From assembly GCA_948144175.1 (NCBI GenBank), contig CANXME010000105.1, positions 1,426,001-1,490,000 on the forward strand: DNA of 64,000 nucleotides, given 5' to 3'. The DNA is from Closterium sp. NIES-65 (taxonomy: Eukaryota; Streptophyta; Zygnematophyceae; Desmidiales; Closteriaceae). The notes below the pieces were generated by a model. The model searched no databases, was not told where the DNA came from, and saw only the letters and a program-made list of their open reading frames with translations. The first letter of the stretch is position 1. Every line of letters starts with the position of its first letter. Positions 10,001 through 16,652 of the stretch are shown here, piece by piece. The position numbers and the translations under genes were made by a program.

Positions 10001-11981
10001 GCACGTGCTGTCAGGAGCCCTTGCTTTCAACCCATATGCGCCTCACATATGCTCGCACGTGTGTTGCATTGTTTACTTGCAGGCGATGAGATAGAAGCAC
10101 TGGCGCTAAAGGCTGTATTTGACCAGCATGTGCTCTCAGGAGACCTTTCTTTCTCCTCCAGCAAGGTACACACGCATCCTTACTTATACTTTAAGCTGGC
10201 GCTGTGTGCATGTGGATGTGCATGTGCATGTGCATGTGCATGTGCATGTGCTTGTGCATGTGCATGTGCATGTGGATGTGCATGTGCATGTGCATGTGCA
10301 TGTGCTTGTGCATGTGCATGTGCATGTGCATGTGCTTGTGCATGTGCATGTGCTTGTGCATTTGCATGTGCATGCCATGCATGCGTGCATGTGCATGTGT
10401 GTCTTTGTGTGTGTGCGTGTGCATGTGTGCGTGTGTTTGTATGCATGTGCATATGCATGTTTGCATGTGCATATCTATATGTGTGCATGTTTGCATGTGG
10501 ATGTGCATGTGTGCATGTATGCATGTGTGCATGTGTATGTGTGGATCTAAATGTTTGCCTACATGTGCGTGTGCATGTGCATGTGCATCTGCATGTGCAT
10601 GTGCATGTGCATGCGGCATGTGAACGTGCATGTGTGGATCTGTATTTGGGCAGGGAGCGATAGGTCATCTGTTGGGGGCTGCAGGGGAGAAGCTGCTGTT
10701 GCAGTAGATGTTTATGAGAATTTCCAAAAACACCCTGCATCTTCATGTTCATCTGCGTGTGCGTGTGCATGTGCATGTGCATGTGCGTGTGCGTGTGCAT
10801 GTGCATGTGCATGTGCAGGGAGCGATGGGTCATCTGTTGGGAGCTGCAGGGGCAGTGGAGGCAGCTGTTGCTGTGATGGCTCTGCACCATGTGAGTGGCA
10901 CTGTGCTTGAACCATGTGAGTGGCACTGTGCTTGAACCATGTGAGTGTGGCACCTGAACTGCATATGATGTTCACATGCTCACGCAGTATGAAAGCTGCA
11001 TTGGCAGTGGAGGCAGCTGTTGCTGTCATGGCTCTGCACCATGTGAGTGGCACTGTGCTTGAACCATGTGAGTGTGGCACCTGAACTGCATATGATGTTC
11101 ACATGCTCACGCAGTATGAAAGCTGCATTGGCAGTGGAGGCAGCTGTTGCTGTCATGGCGCTGTTGCTGTCATGGCACTGTTGCTGTCATGGCGCTGTTG
11201 CCGTTATGACTCTGTTGCTCTCATAGCTGTGCACCATCTGGGTGTAACGCTGTACAGTGCATGATGCTCACGTGAACTTCACAGTGTTTGATAGAATGTC
11301 ATGGCATCAGGGCTGCAGGGGAGGTAGAGGCAGCTGCTCTACACCATGTGAGTCTGGCACTCTACATGAACCATGTGGGTGCATTGTACTGTGCATGTTG
11401 CTCACATGCACACTTCCTATCCCTCTCCTACCTACCTGCCACCTCCCACTCTTAAGGGCATGATGCCTTTTAACTTTAGCCTCTTTGACCTTTCAGTCAG
11501 CTCAAGTGTCAACTTTCCGCGCTCCCCTTTCTTCCCCACTTTCCCAATTCCTTCCCTCCCTTCTCTCTCTCAACCATTACAGGGCGTCGTGCCGCCCAAT
11601 GTCAACCTCATCAAACCGGACCCTTCCATTTCTCCCTTCCTTCCAATCACGCTCCTCTAATCCCCCTTCGGCTTTCCCCCTTCCCACTTTTTCAGGGCGT
11701 CGTGCCGCCCAATGTCAACCTCTTCAACCCGGACCCTGTCTTCCAAGGAAGCTAACCTCCTCCCCACTTTCCCAATTCCTTCCCTCCCTTCTCTCTCTCA
11801 ACCATTACAGGGCGTCGTGCCGCCTAATGTCAACCTCGTCAACCCAGATCCTGTCTTCCAAGGAAGCTTCCTGCCGACGGCAGCAGCAGCATCAAAGCCC
11901 ATGAGGGCTGTTATGAGCAACTCGTTTGGCTTCGGAGGGACAAATGCCTCACTGGTCTTTGGGCTTCCACCCGTTGCTTAG
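932..11981 (+). CDS. mtKAS: Mitochondrial-type 3-oxoacyl-ACP synthase (KAS), spliced gene, 5' part outside window
   Basis: The condensing enzyme of type II fatty acid synthesis, joining malonyl-ACP to an acyl-ACP; plant relatives of this subtype act in mitochondria. Ten exons (932-1003, 2649-2735, 5187-5338, 6363-6443, 7004-7037, 7486-7629, 8632-8692, 10083-10165, 10819-10890, 11811-11981) join with GT-AG sites and matching phases into 957 bp, 318 residues plus TAG. The active-site Cys is in TACASSAHA (exon 5187), and the two His are in NAHATSTPLG (exon 8632) and GHLLGAAG (exon 10819). HITQP and SNSFGFGGTNASL are family signatures. About 130 N-terminal residues, including any targeting peptide, lie left of base 1 or were not found. 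The mitochondrial location is inferred from resemblance to plant mtKAS. The exon choice is mine: it takes the only copy in each cluster that has both splice sites and an open frame. Confidence 0.85.
1004..1160 (+). repeat. 3'-edge copy of mtKAS exon a
   Basis: Bases 1093-1148 repeat the end of exon a (GAGGCATCGGGAGCATC...TTTTTGAGCAG) with its GTGAGTG donor but without an acceptor. This is a downstream copy of the exon's 3' edge. Confidence 0.75.
1335..1435 (+). repeat. Direct repeat split by a 24-bp palindrome
   Basis: A 38-bp direct repeat (1335-1373 and 1398-1435, CGTTTCCCCCCGGCCCCTCA core) is separated exactly by a perfect palindrome at 1374-1397 centred on GAGAATTCTC. Confidence 0.85.
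1555..2500 (+). repeat. 5'-edge copies of mtKAS exon b, including a 66-bp tandem array
   Basis: Repeated copies of GAGCAG plus AAGCCCAGGCGCAT...GCGCATTCTC, the acceptor and start of exon b. Copies near 1568, 1799 and 1935 are divergent. From about 2045 to 2480 there are seven near-identical units of 66-67 bp with TTGAGCAGAAGCCCAGCTGA. None carries the exon end or a donor. A direct repeat around the palindrome TTTGAGTCGACTCAAA lies at 1838-1928, and another palindrome is at 2501-2526. Confidence 0.8.
2649..2735 (+). CDS. mtKAS: mtKAS exon b (SPHFVPRILINMAAGH segment)
   Basis: Acceptor CCTGAGCAG and donor GTGGGT flank 29 codons in phase 0 with SPHFVPRILINMAAGHIS, which corresponds to SPFFIPKILVNMASGH in plant mtKAS. 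It lies between 5'-edge copies upstream and 3'-edge copies downstream. Confidence 0.82.
2774..3700. mobile_element. hAT-like MITE rich in GACCCG subterminal repeats
   Basis: A 927-bp element with imperfect terminal inverted repeats (left TAGGCATGGGCATCTGG; the right end read inward differs at two bases) and an 8-bp target duplication TTTGTGAT (2766-2773 and 3701-3708). Both subterminal zones are packed with GACCCG/CGGGTC hexamers, as in many hAT MITEs. The centre (about 2965-3440) holds unrelated GC-rich then AT-rich sequence and no transposase. The tandem copy of the flank at 3813-3876 shows the uninterrupted target. Confidence 0.9.
3757..4330 (+). repeat. 3'-edge copies of mtKAS exon b
   Basis: Four copies of the exon b end (CATCAGCATGGC...CACCGCCTCAAG) each followed by GTGG/GTGA, ending near 3813, 3957, 4128 and 4267. 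All lack the exon start. At 4262-4345 a 28-bp direct repeat (CTCAAGGTGGGGCGATTG...) is separated by an imperfect palindrome (CATGTTTCGAGTCATG). Confidence 0.8.
4380..5186 (+). repeat. 5'-edge copies of mtKAS exon c
   Basis: At least five copies of the exon c start (ATCAGGGCCCCAA..., GCCTCAGTGACATCGTGCG, CTCATCAGCCCATGCCA) near 4380, 4668, 4778, 4885-4985 and 5064, each followed by pyrimidine-rich intron. Two joints carry hairpins: a 44-bp near-perfect one at 4465-4508 between 38-bp direct repeats, and a perfect 38-bp palindrome at 4912-4949 between 32-bp direct repeats (4874-4905, 4954-4985). Confidence 0.82.
5187..5338 (+). CDS. mtKAS: mtKAS exon c (catalytic Cys)
   Basis: Acceptor CACCAG and donor GTGGGT. 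It encodes GPNHASVTACASSAHA, then a stretch ending GGTEACVDALSLAGFSR. The Cys of TACASS is the acyl-accepting nucleophile. The exon ends in phase 2, and the first base of the exon at 6363 completes an Arg codon. Confidence 0.88.
5339..5965 (+). repeat. 3'-edge copies of mtKAS exon c
   Basis: Five copies of the exon c end (GTGGCGGGCGGCACAGAGGC...CTCGCTGGCTTCTC) plus a GGTGGGT-type donor, ending near 5467, 5581, 5700 and 5817, with a degraded one near 5930. None has the exon start or an acceptor. The last two full copies share about 240 bp with the preceding pair, so a two-copy block was itself duplicated. Confidence 0.85.
6081..6275 (+). repeat. 5'-edge copies of mtKAS exon d
   Basis: Two copies (6081-6125 and 6224-6270) of the exon d start CATGCGAGCTCTCAGCAC through CACGCCTCAGCT, both with an intact AG acceptor. 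Each stops where exon d continues into ASRPFD. Confidence 0.82.
6363..6443 (+). CDS. mtKAS: mtKAS exon d (RALSTRFND...ASRPFDKSRDGFV)
   Basis: Acceptor CCCTCAG. The donor is the GT after GGATTCGT, chosen because this phase joins exactly to the next exon to read GFVMAEGAG. The exon encodes RALSTRFNDTPHLASRPFD and SRDGFV, a conserved KAS block. Confidence 0.82.
6508..6735 (+). repeat. 3'-edge copies of mtKAS exon d
   Basis: Two copies of the exon d end (GGCCATTTGACAAGTCAAGAG at 6518-6538 and the GACGAGTCCAGTGAAGGATT variant near 6680) followed by CGTGTG(C/G)GTG as at the true donor. The exon start is missing. A degenerate TTTTGAG-type palindrome lies at about 6493-6510. Confidence 0.78.
6863..6906 (+). 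repeat. Poly-C tract in mtKAS intron
   Basis: Two long C runs with a short TCT interruption lie in the intron before micro-exon e. Their length is likely to be unreliable in any assembly. Confidence 0.9.
7004..7037 (+). CDS. mtKAS: mtKAS micro-exon e (MAEGAGVLVLE)
   Basis: A 34-bp exon between CTCTCTGCAG and GTGGGTGG encoding MAEGAGVLVLE, equivalent to IGEGSGVIVLE in plant KAS. Its phase fits both neighbours. I saw no extra copies of it. Confidence 0.8.
7100..7475 (+). repeat. Intron repeats: GTCAGCAT array and a split direct repeat
   Basis: A short CAGCATGTCAGCATGTCAG array occupies about 7105-7200. A direct repeat of about 70 bp (GAGAGCATCTC...CTTTACTCTCT; 7284-7354 and 7392-7459) is separated by the perfect 24-bp palindrome at 7359-7382, centred on GAGTCGACTC. 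Confidence 0.85.
7486..7629 (+). CDS. mtKAS: mtKAS exon f (AKVYAEVRG...HITQP)
   Basis: Acceptor CCCTCAG and donor GTGCGT; 48 codons in phase 0 with RGAKVYAEVRGAG and HITQPSPLATGAVL, the family region after the VLVLE turn. Confidence 0.85.
7700..7925 (+). repeat. 3'-edge copies of mtKAS exon f
   Basis: Two copies (7702-7774 and 7838-7920) of the exon f end, CCACATCACACAGCC through the GCCCTCAATGAGG and GCTCTCGAGGAGG variants. Neither has the exon start. The donor GT is degraded in both. Confidence 0.8.
7985..8165. repeat. 180-bp fold-back inverted repeat
   Basis: Arms of about 70 bp (7987-8058 and 8093-8164) are almost perfect reverse complements, sharing CTCTGAGCTTGAG and GAGAGTGGTGCATATC. 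A second small hairpin (GTTGGTCCA at 8061-8069, TGGACCAAC at 8079-8087) caps the loop. It lies in the intron after exon f, on the coding strand of the gene. Confidence 0.85.
8632..8692 (+). CDS. mtKAS: mtKAS exon g (catalytic His 1)
   Basis: Acceptor TTATCGCAG and donor GTGAGT. It encodes AGLQPSDIGYLNAHATSTPL and ends in phase 1 with G. The His of NAHATSTP is the first catalytic His of condensing enzymes. Confidence 0.88.
8755..10082 (+). repeat. 5'-edge copies of mtKAS exon h
   Basis: Five copies beginning at an AG acceptor with GCGA(C/T)GAG (9118, 9419, 9702, 9832, 9958) and running into AAGGCTGT(C/G)TTCGACCAGCAC-like sequence. None has a donor in register. A small 3'-edge remnant of exon g (CCATGCCACCTCC...GTGAGC) is near 8775. 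A 59-bp repeat (GGCAGCTCACAATATGTG...) at about 8953 and 9044 sits beside a TTGAGTG/CACTCAA hairpin. Confidence 0.8.
9181..9376 (+). repeat. 46-bp unit, three copies joined by two 30-bp palindromes
   Basis: The unit CAGGCTCATGCAACTGGTGC...CACCTCAA occurs at 9181-9226, 9257-9301 and 9332-9375. Between consecutive copies stand identical perfect palindromes (9227-9256 and 9302-9331) centred on TTTTGAGTCGACTCAAAA. Confidence 0.9.
10083..10165 (+). CDS. mtKAS: mtKAS exon h (GDEIEALALKAVF)
   Basis: Acceptor TACTTGCAG and donor GTACAC. It encodes DEIEALALKAVFDQHVLSG and LSFSSSK, entering in phase 1 and leaving in phase 0. Five upstream copies begin with the same acceptor, but none has a donor in register. 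Confidence 0.85.
10200..10818 (+). repeat. (TGTGCA)n microsatellite and 5'-edge copy of exon i
   Basis: An alternating purine-pyrimidine TGTGCA/TGTGGA/TGTGCT hexamer repeat fills 10202-10640 and resumes at 10750-10818, ending at the exon i acceptor. Between the blocks, 10654-10690 repeats the exon i start (GGAGCGATAGGTCATCTGTTG). Long open frames here on both strands reflect only the repeat. Confidence 0.9.
10819..10890 (+). CDS. mtKAS: mtKAS exon i (catalytic His 2)
   Basis: Acceptor at the end of a TGTGCA microsatellite (GTGCAG), donor GTGAGT; 24 codons in phase 0 from GAMGHLLGAAGAVEA to MALHH. The His of GHLLGAAG completes the active site. Confidence 0.88.
10891..11345 (+). repeat. 3'-edge copies of mtKAS exon i
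   Basis: Two units of about 128 bp (starting near 10910 and 11038) contain GGCAGTGGAGGCAGCTGTTG...GCTCTGCACCAT plus the GTGAGTGG donor. Shorter GCTGTTGCTGTCATGGC iterations run to about 11240, with a last remnant near 11320. All lack the exon i start. Confidence 0.85.
11575..11760 (+). repeat. 5'-edge copies of mtKAS exon j
   Basis: Two copies (from 11583 and 11696) of TTACAG/TTCAG plus GGCGTCGTGCCGCCCAATGT..., the exon j acceptor and start. Both stop before the Ala-rich linker. The preceding intron segment CCCAATTCCTTCCCTCCC is repeated too. Confidence 0.85.
11811..11981 (+). CDS. mtKAS: mtKAS terminal exon j
   Basis: Acceptor CCATTACAG. Fifty-six codons plus TAG with GVVPPNVNLVNPDPVF, an Ala-rich linker and MSNSFGFGGTNASLVFG, the C-terminal signature of KAS enzymes. 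Confidence 0.9.
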   Translation, partial: GVVPPNVNLVNPDPVFQGSFLPTAAAASKPMRAVMSNSFGFGGTNASLVFGLPPVA

Positions 11982-12955
11982 TGTTTTGGACTCACTCTAT
12001 CGGCAGCAGCATCAGCAGAAACAGTAGCGGCATCAAAGCCCATGAGAGCTGTTATGAGCATCTCGTTCGGCTTCGGAGGGACAAATGCCTCACTGGTCTT
12101 TGGGCTTCCACCCGTTGCTTAGTGTTTTGGACTCACTCTATCGGCAGCAGCATCAGCAGAAACAGTAGCGGCATCAAAGCCCATGAGAGCTGTTATGAGC
12201 ATCTCGTTGGGCTTCGGAGGGACAAATGCCTCACTGGTCTTTGGGCTTCCACCCGTTGCTTAGTGTTTTGGACTCACTCTATCGGCAGCAGCATCAGCAG
12301 AAACAGTAGCGGCATCAAAGCCCATGAGAGCTGTCATGAGCATCTCGTTCGGCTTCGGAGGGACAAACGCTTCCCTGGTCTTCGGCCTCCCACCACCTTC
12401 TTAGAGTTTCGTCCTTCGTATCACAAATGCAGTGGCAGCAGCAGAAGCATCAGCATCAGCAGCAGTGACAGCAGCACCAAAGCCCATGAGGACTGTCATG
12501 AGCATCTCGTTCGGCTTCGGCGGGACAAACGCTTCCCTGGTCTTAGGCCTTCCTCCTCTTGGTTAGCCCCTTAGGTACCCAATCCGCGTGCAGCACCATC
12601 AGCAGCGGCATCAGCAACATCATTAAAAGCAGCAGCAGCAACATTGAAGGCATCAGCATCAGAACCACCAGCAGCGGCATCAAAGCCCATGAGAACTGTC
12701 ATGAGTAACTCCTTTGGCTTTGGAGGGACGAATTCTTCCCTTGTCTTGCCAAAGCACTCGCTTCTACTCTGCTCAGCACCAGTGGCAGAGAAAGCAGCAG
12801 CACCGCCACAAGCGGTGGCAGCACCACCAAAGCCCATGAGAGCTGTCATTGTCAAATGTTGTTACCGTTTATGTTCTTAGGTCGTGAGCAACTCGTTTGG
12901 CTTCGGGGGACAAACGCGTTTCTGGTCTTCAGCCTCCCACCATGTAAGGTCTGAA
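11982..12955 (+). repeat. 3'-edge copies of mtKAS exon j
   Basis: Six further copies of the exon j end (AAAGCCCATGAG...TTCGGCTTCGG...). The first three are a 141-bp tandem repeat (ATCAAAGCCCATGAGAGCTG, then the same terminal TAG). Later ones near 12480, 12680 and 12890 are diverged. All lie downstream of the true stop, so they would be 3' UTR or intergenic. Confidence 0.85.
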
Positions 12956-13015
12956 TCATTGTCAACCCTTCTGCTAAGATATACATTTAAGTGTGTGGAA
13001 TTGTTTAGTTCACAT

Positions 13016-13086
13016 GCGCATCTAGTGTAGTGGTATCATAGTACCCTCCCACGGTACTGACCGGGGTTCGATTCCCCGGATGCGCA
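13016..13086 (+). tRNA. tRNA-Gly (anticodon CCC)
   Basis: Seventy-one bases folding as a tRNA: acceptor GCGCATC/GATGCGC with discriminator A, D-arm with TAGTGTAGTGGTA (box A), anticodon stem GTACC/GGTAC around loop CTCCCAC giving anticodon CCC, and T-arm with GGTTCGATTCC (box B). No intron. CCA is not encoded, as expected for a nuclear gene. Confidence 0.93.
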
Positions 13087-13383
13087 TGTCGATTTTGGGC
13101 TTGCTTCCAGCCTGGGGCTGTGTTGTTTACTTTCCTGACCTTCTCCTCCCACCTATTGTCGGCTTTGTACATGATGTATGGCTGTCATCTACATGCCTCA
13201 ACGTGCTGCATCAATCCCTTCCCGTGTGAGAATTCCAATTTCAGGGAATTCCTGTGTGAGGATAAATCTCACATGGCAATGTGGTGCCTACCACCTAACC
13301 CCCTCAGCTTCTCATGTTCCCCCCACTTGAAGTGACCCCAATCCCTGTTTTTTGCAAATGCTGCGTTGACTCTCTTAGACTAG
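13087..13383. other. Spacer without a recognised gene
   Basis: No coding or RNA feature recognised. A GAATTCC...GGAATTC hairpin (about 13230-13252) is flanked by GTGTGAG on both sides, resembling the palindromes farther left. Confidence 0.5.
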
Positions 13384-15335
13384 GTGGTGCCTCATCATAC
13401 TGAATATGTCTGTATCAGCAACCTGCCCTTTCCCCTATTCCCCCCTCCGTTCACCCCTCATTCCGGCTGCCACTACCCTCATTTCCTCTCCGCTCTCCCC
13501 TCATTCCGCCTGCCATTACCTCTCATTCCCCTTCCGATCACCCCCATCCCCCCTGCCCCCTCCGCATTTCCCCTCCGCTCACCCTTCATTCCACTTGTCC
13601 TTACCCATCATTCCCCCAACGCTCACATGTCTTTCCCCCTACAATCACCTGTCTTTCCCCCTAATCACCCATCATTCCCCTGTCTTTCCCTATGCCCCCA
13701 CTCACCATTCCCCCTTTCCTTAAACCCATCATTCCCCCTAAGCACATCCATCTTTCCCCAAGGAGCTCACCCCCTTTCACCAAGCACACACCCATCTTTC
13801 CCCAAGGAGCTCACCCCCTTTCACCAAGCACACACCCATCTTTCCCCAAGGAGCTCACCAATGATTCCCCCTTGCGCTCATCCCTCATCATTCCTTTGAC
13901 ACGCGCATTACCCAGCATCCATGATTCTCCCAGCGCACACCCAACAATCCCCCCACACTCACCCCTCTTTCCCCCCACGCTCACCCCTCTTTCCCCTCAC
14001 GCTCACCCCTCTTTCCCCTCACGCTCACCCCTCTTTCCCCTCACGCTCACCCCTCTTTCCCCTCACGCTCACCCCTCTTTCCCCTCACGCTCACCCCTCT
14101 TTCCCCTCACGCTCACCCCTCTTTCCCCTCACGCTCACCCCTCTTTCCCCTAATGCTCACCCCTCTTTCTCCTCACGCTCACCCCTCTTTCCCCTCAAGC
14201 TCACCCCTCTTTCCCCCCACGCTCACCCCTCTTTCCCCCCACGCTCACCCCCTCTTTCCCCCCATGCTCACCCCCTCTTTCCCCCCACGCTCACCCCTCT
14301 TTCCCCGAGGATCTCACCCATAATTCCCCCTTGCCCATCACTCATCATTCCTTTGACCCATGCATTACTCTCCCAGCGCTCACCCAAGAGATCCCCGCAC
14401 TCTCTTTTGAGGCGACTCAGGAGTCGCCCATAATCCTCTCCCTCCGCGCTCATCCCTCATCATTCTCTTGACACGCGCGTTACCCATCATCACCCATGAT
14501 TCCCCCTGTGCTCACCCAACATTTCCCCCGCGCTCACTCATCTTCCCCCCAGGAGCTCACCCATGATTCCCCCTTGCTCTCATCCCTCATCTTTCCTGCA
14601 CTAACCCATCATTATTCCCCCACCACTCACCCAGCAGTCCCCCAGTGCTCACCCAACAGTCCCCTAATGCACACCATCTTTCTTCAAGCACCCCACCCAC
14701 GATTCCCCCCTGCCCTCACCCTTCATCATTCCTCTGACACGTGCGTTACCCATCACCAATAATCCTCACTGCGCTCAACCAACCATCCTCCCGCGCACAC
14801 CCTTCTATCCCCAAGGAGCTCATCCATTAATCCCCCATGCCCTCATCTCATCCCTCAGCATTTATTTGACACGGGCGTTATTTCCCCAGCGCTCACCCAG
14901 CAGCAGTCCCATGATTCACCCCTGCCCTAATCCCTCAAGATTCCTTTGACAAGCGCGTTACCCCATCACCCATGATTCCTCCAGTGGCTCAGCGCTCACC
15001 CAACAGCCCCCCCGCATACACCCATCTCTCCCCAAGCAGCCCACCCAGGATGCGCCCCCTGCCCTCATCCCTCATCATTCCTGCTCTAAGCCACTCATTA
15101 TTATCCTATTGCTCACCCTTCATTCCCACGCACTCACTCATCTTTCCCCAGGAGCTCATCCATGACCACCCCCCAGCCCTCACTCCTCTGACACGCGAGT
15201 TGGAGTCACTTTTGAGAATTCTCAAAAGTGATTTCCCCCTGCTCTCATCCCCCATCGTACCTTTGACACCCAACGCTCACCCAGCAGTTTCGCAGCGCTA
15301 ACTCATCTTTCCCTTCGTGCTCGCGGATCAATATT
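13384..15335 (+). repeat. Pyrimidine-rich low-complexity DNA with a 22-bp minisatellite
   Basis: Nearly 2 kb of TCACCC/TTTCCCC-like sequence. From about 13960 to 14300 it is a regular 22-bp minisatellite (CTTTCCCCTCACGCTCACCC). Around it are degenerate units with CATCATTCC(T/C)TTGACACGCG at about 250-bp spacing. Palindromes lie at 14409-14426 (GGCGACTC/GAGTCGCC) and 15206-15231 (TTTTGAGAATTCTCAAAA core). Open frames here are Pro/Ser/His-rich and have no gene character. Confidence 0.85.
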
Positions 15336-16652
15336 CCTGGCATGCGGTCATTTGAGATTCGACGGGACAGAACCATAGCTTCGACCATTTATTAGGTTCC
15401 TCAAAAAGTTTCCCCGTGCTTACTCACCTTTCCTCTGGTGCTTGCCGATCATCATACCAAGCATACAGGGGTTTTCGGGGATTGACGGGAAGGAACGTCT
15501 TCAATGAAAGCTTTCGCTGATTTCTCTAACGGCGGTGCTTACGCGCCCCGAACAAACTTGCAATCCTAGCCATCCATCCCAACGGACGCCACAGTCAGGT
15601 GGTAAACCTTCGTCCAAAGTTATCGCTTGCGGTGATGTTGCGATGCACGAAAGAAGTAAACCGTCGTGATTCGTTCGGCACGATGCGGAAAAAAAGAGCG
15701 AATACCGTACAGGTCGTGTCCAACTCTTTAGAATTCTAAAAAAGGGCACGGGTCGTGTCCGATTTCTGAAAGTTGTCGTGTGTTTGTTCCGCAACTTCGA
15801 TCGCTCCTGAAATCCGCGGTAATTATACCCTGGAAAATACACGTTATGGCGGAATGAAATGGTACACGCGTAAGCGACCATGCGTGCGGAGTTCGCGTGT
15901 GCTTTCACAGGCAGTGCGGGTGAGCTATGTAATCCAGGATTCCGCGGTCGTGGCTCGTGTGAGGGAACAGCTGGGGAATGGAAGTTGTCGCTATCGCTGC
16001 AGCTGATCTGTGTTTGCCTGCATGACCTCCCTCCGAACCCCACACAAACGTAAAGAAATGGGTAATACCGCTCTGACACGTACGAAATCGCACCCCAACG
16101 TATAGGACCGTCCCTAACCAATTTGATCTTACCTGCTCTTCGTCAGTGTCAGGTCTGACGAAACAAAGCTTAGAAACTCGTTAACCAATCATAAGCGCCT
16201 AAACGCAACGAGGGGAACAGTCTTCAAGGGTTTCCATTCACGATGCTACCGGGTGTTTTTTAACGAAATGTGTCTGTTTCGCAATTGCAATTCGGGGACT
16301 GGGTCCACACTCAAGGTCACACCCAAATCAACTATCCGAGGCTCGCAAACCGAGGACCAGCCGTCCCGTCGGCCTCGGTCCTGTACGAGATTACGTTTTC
16401 CAACCACGAATCAGAACCTGCCGATTTTCACTTTAACTAATACCATTTCGCGCTCCAGATCCTTCTATCCACTCGACATTCTCTATGTTCATGCTTCTGC
16501 TCTGATCGCTCCTCCACATATATTACAGTACAGACTCATGGCCAACGATAGGAATCATTTGACAGATGCAGAGGGACCAGCGTCGAAGCTAGTAAGGACA
16601 GCGCCTAGTGAATCCGCAAGGCAGACTGCGAAGAAATCCAGGTGTAGGAAAC
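15336..16652. other. Intergenic region upstream of the P450 gene
   Basis: Unique-looking sequence with no recognisable coding homology on either strand. A palindrome TTTAGAATTCTAAA at 15727-15740 lies between two copies of GGTCGTGTCC. The P450 promoter should be in the 3' part, but I see no convincing TATA box near 16600. Confidence 0.5.

Noticed and set aside
10200-10640. Long Cys/Ala/His-rich open frames on both strands
   Set aside because: They are translations of a TGTGCA hexamer repeat with no stops; no gene structure.
1-12955. Several tandem KAS genes
   Set aside because: The exon clusters follow the order of a single gene and only one copy per cluster has both splice sites; the others are partial.
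13384-14440. Pro/Ser/His-rich open frames
   Set aside because: They come from pyrimidine-rich low-complexity DNA and a 22-bp minisatellite.
15501-16121. 206-codon minus-strand frame upstream of the P450
   Set aside because: No recognisable domain, atypical composition, and no supporting context; likely a chance frame in intergenic DNA.
16608-16652. Upstream Met as P450 start
   Set aside because: It would put a basic, Asn/Arg-rich segment before the membrane anchor. The Met at 16653 gives a normal P450 N-terminus. The longer form cannot be fully excluded.
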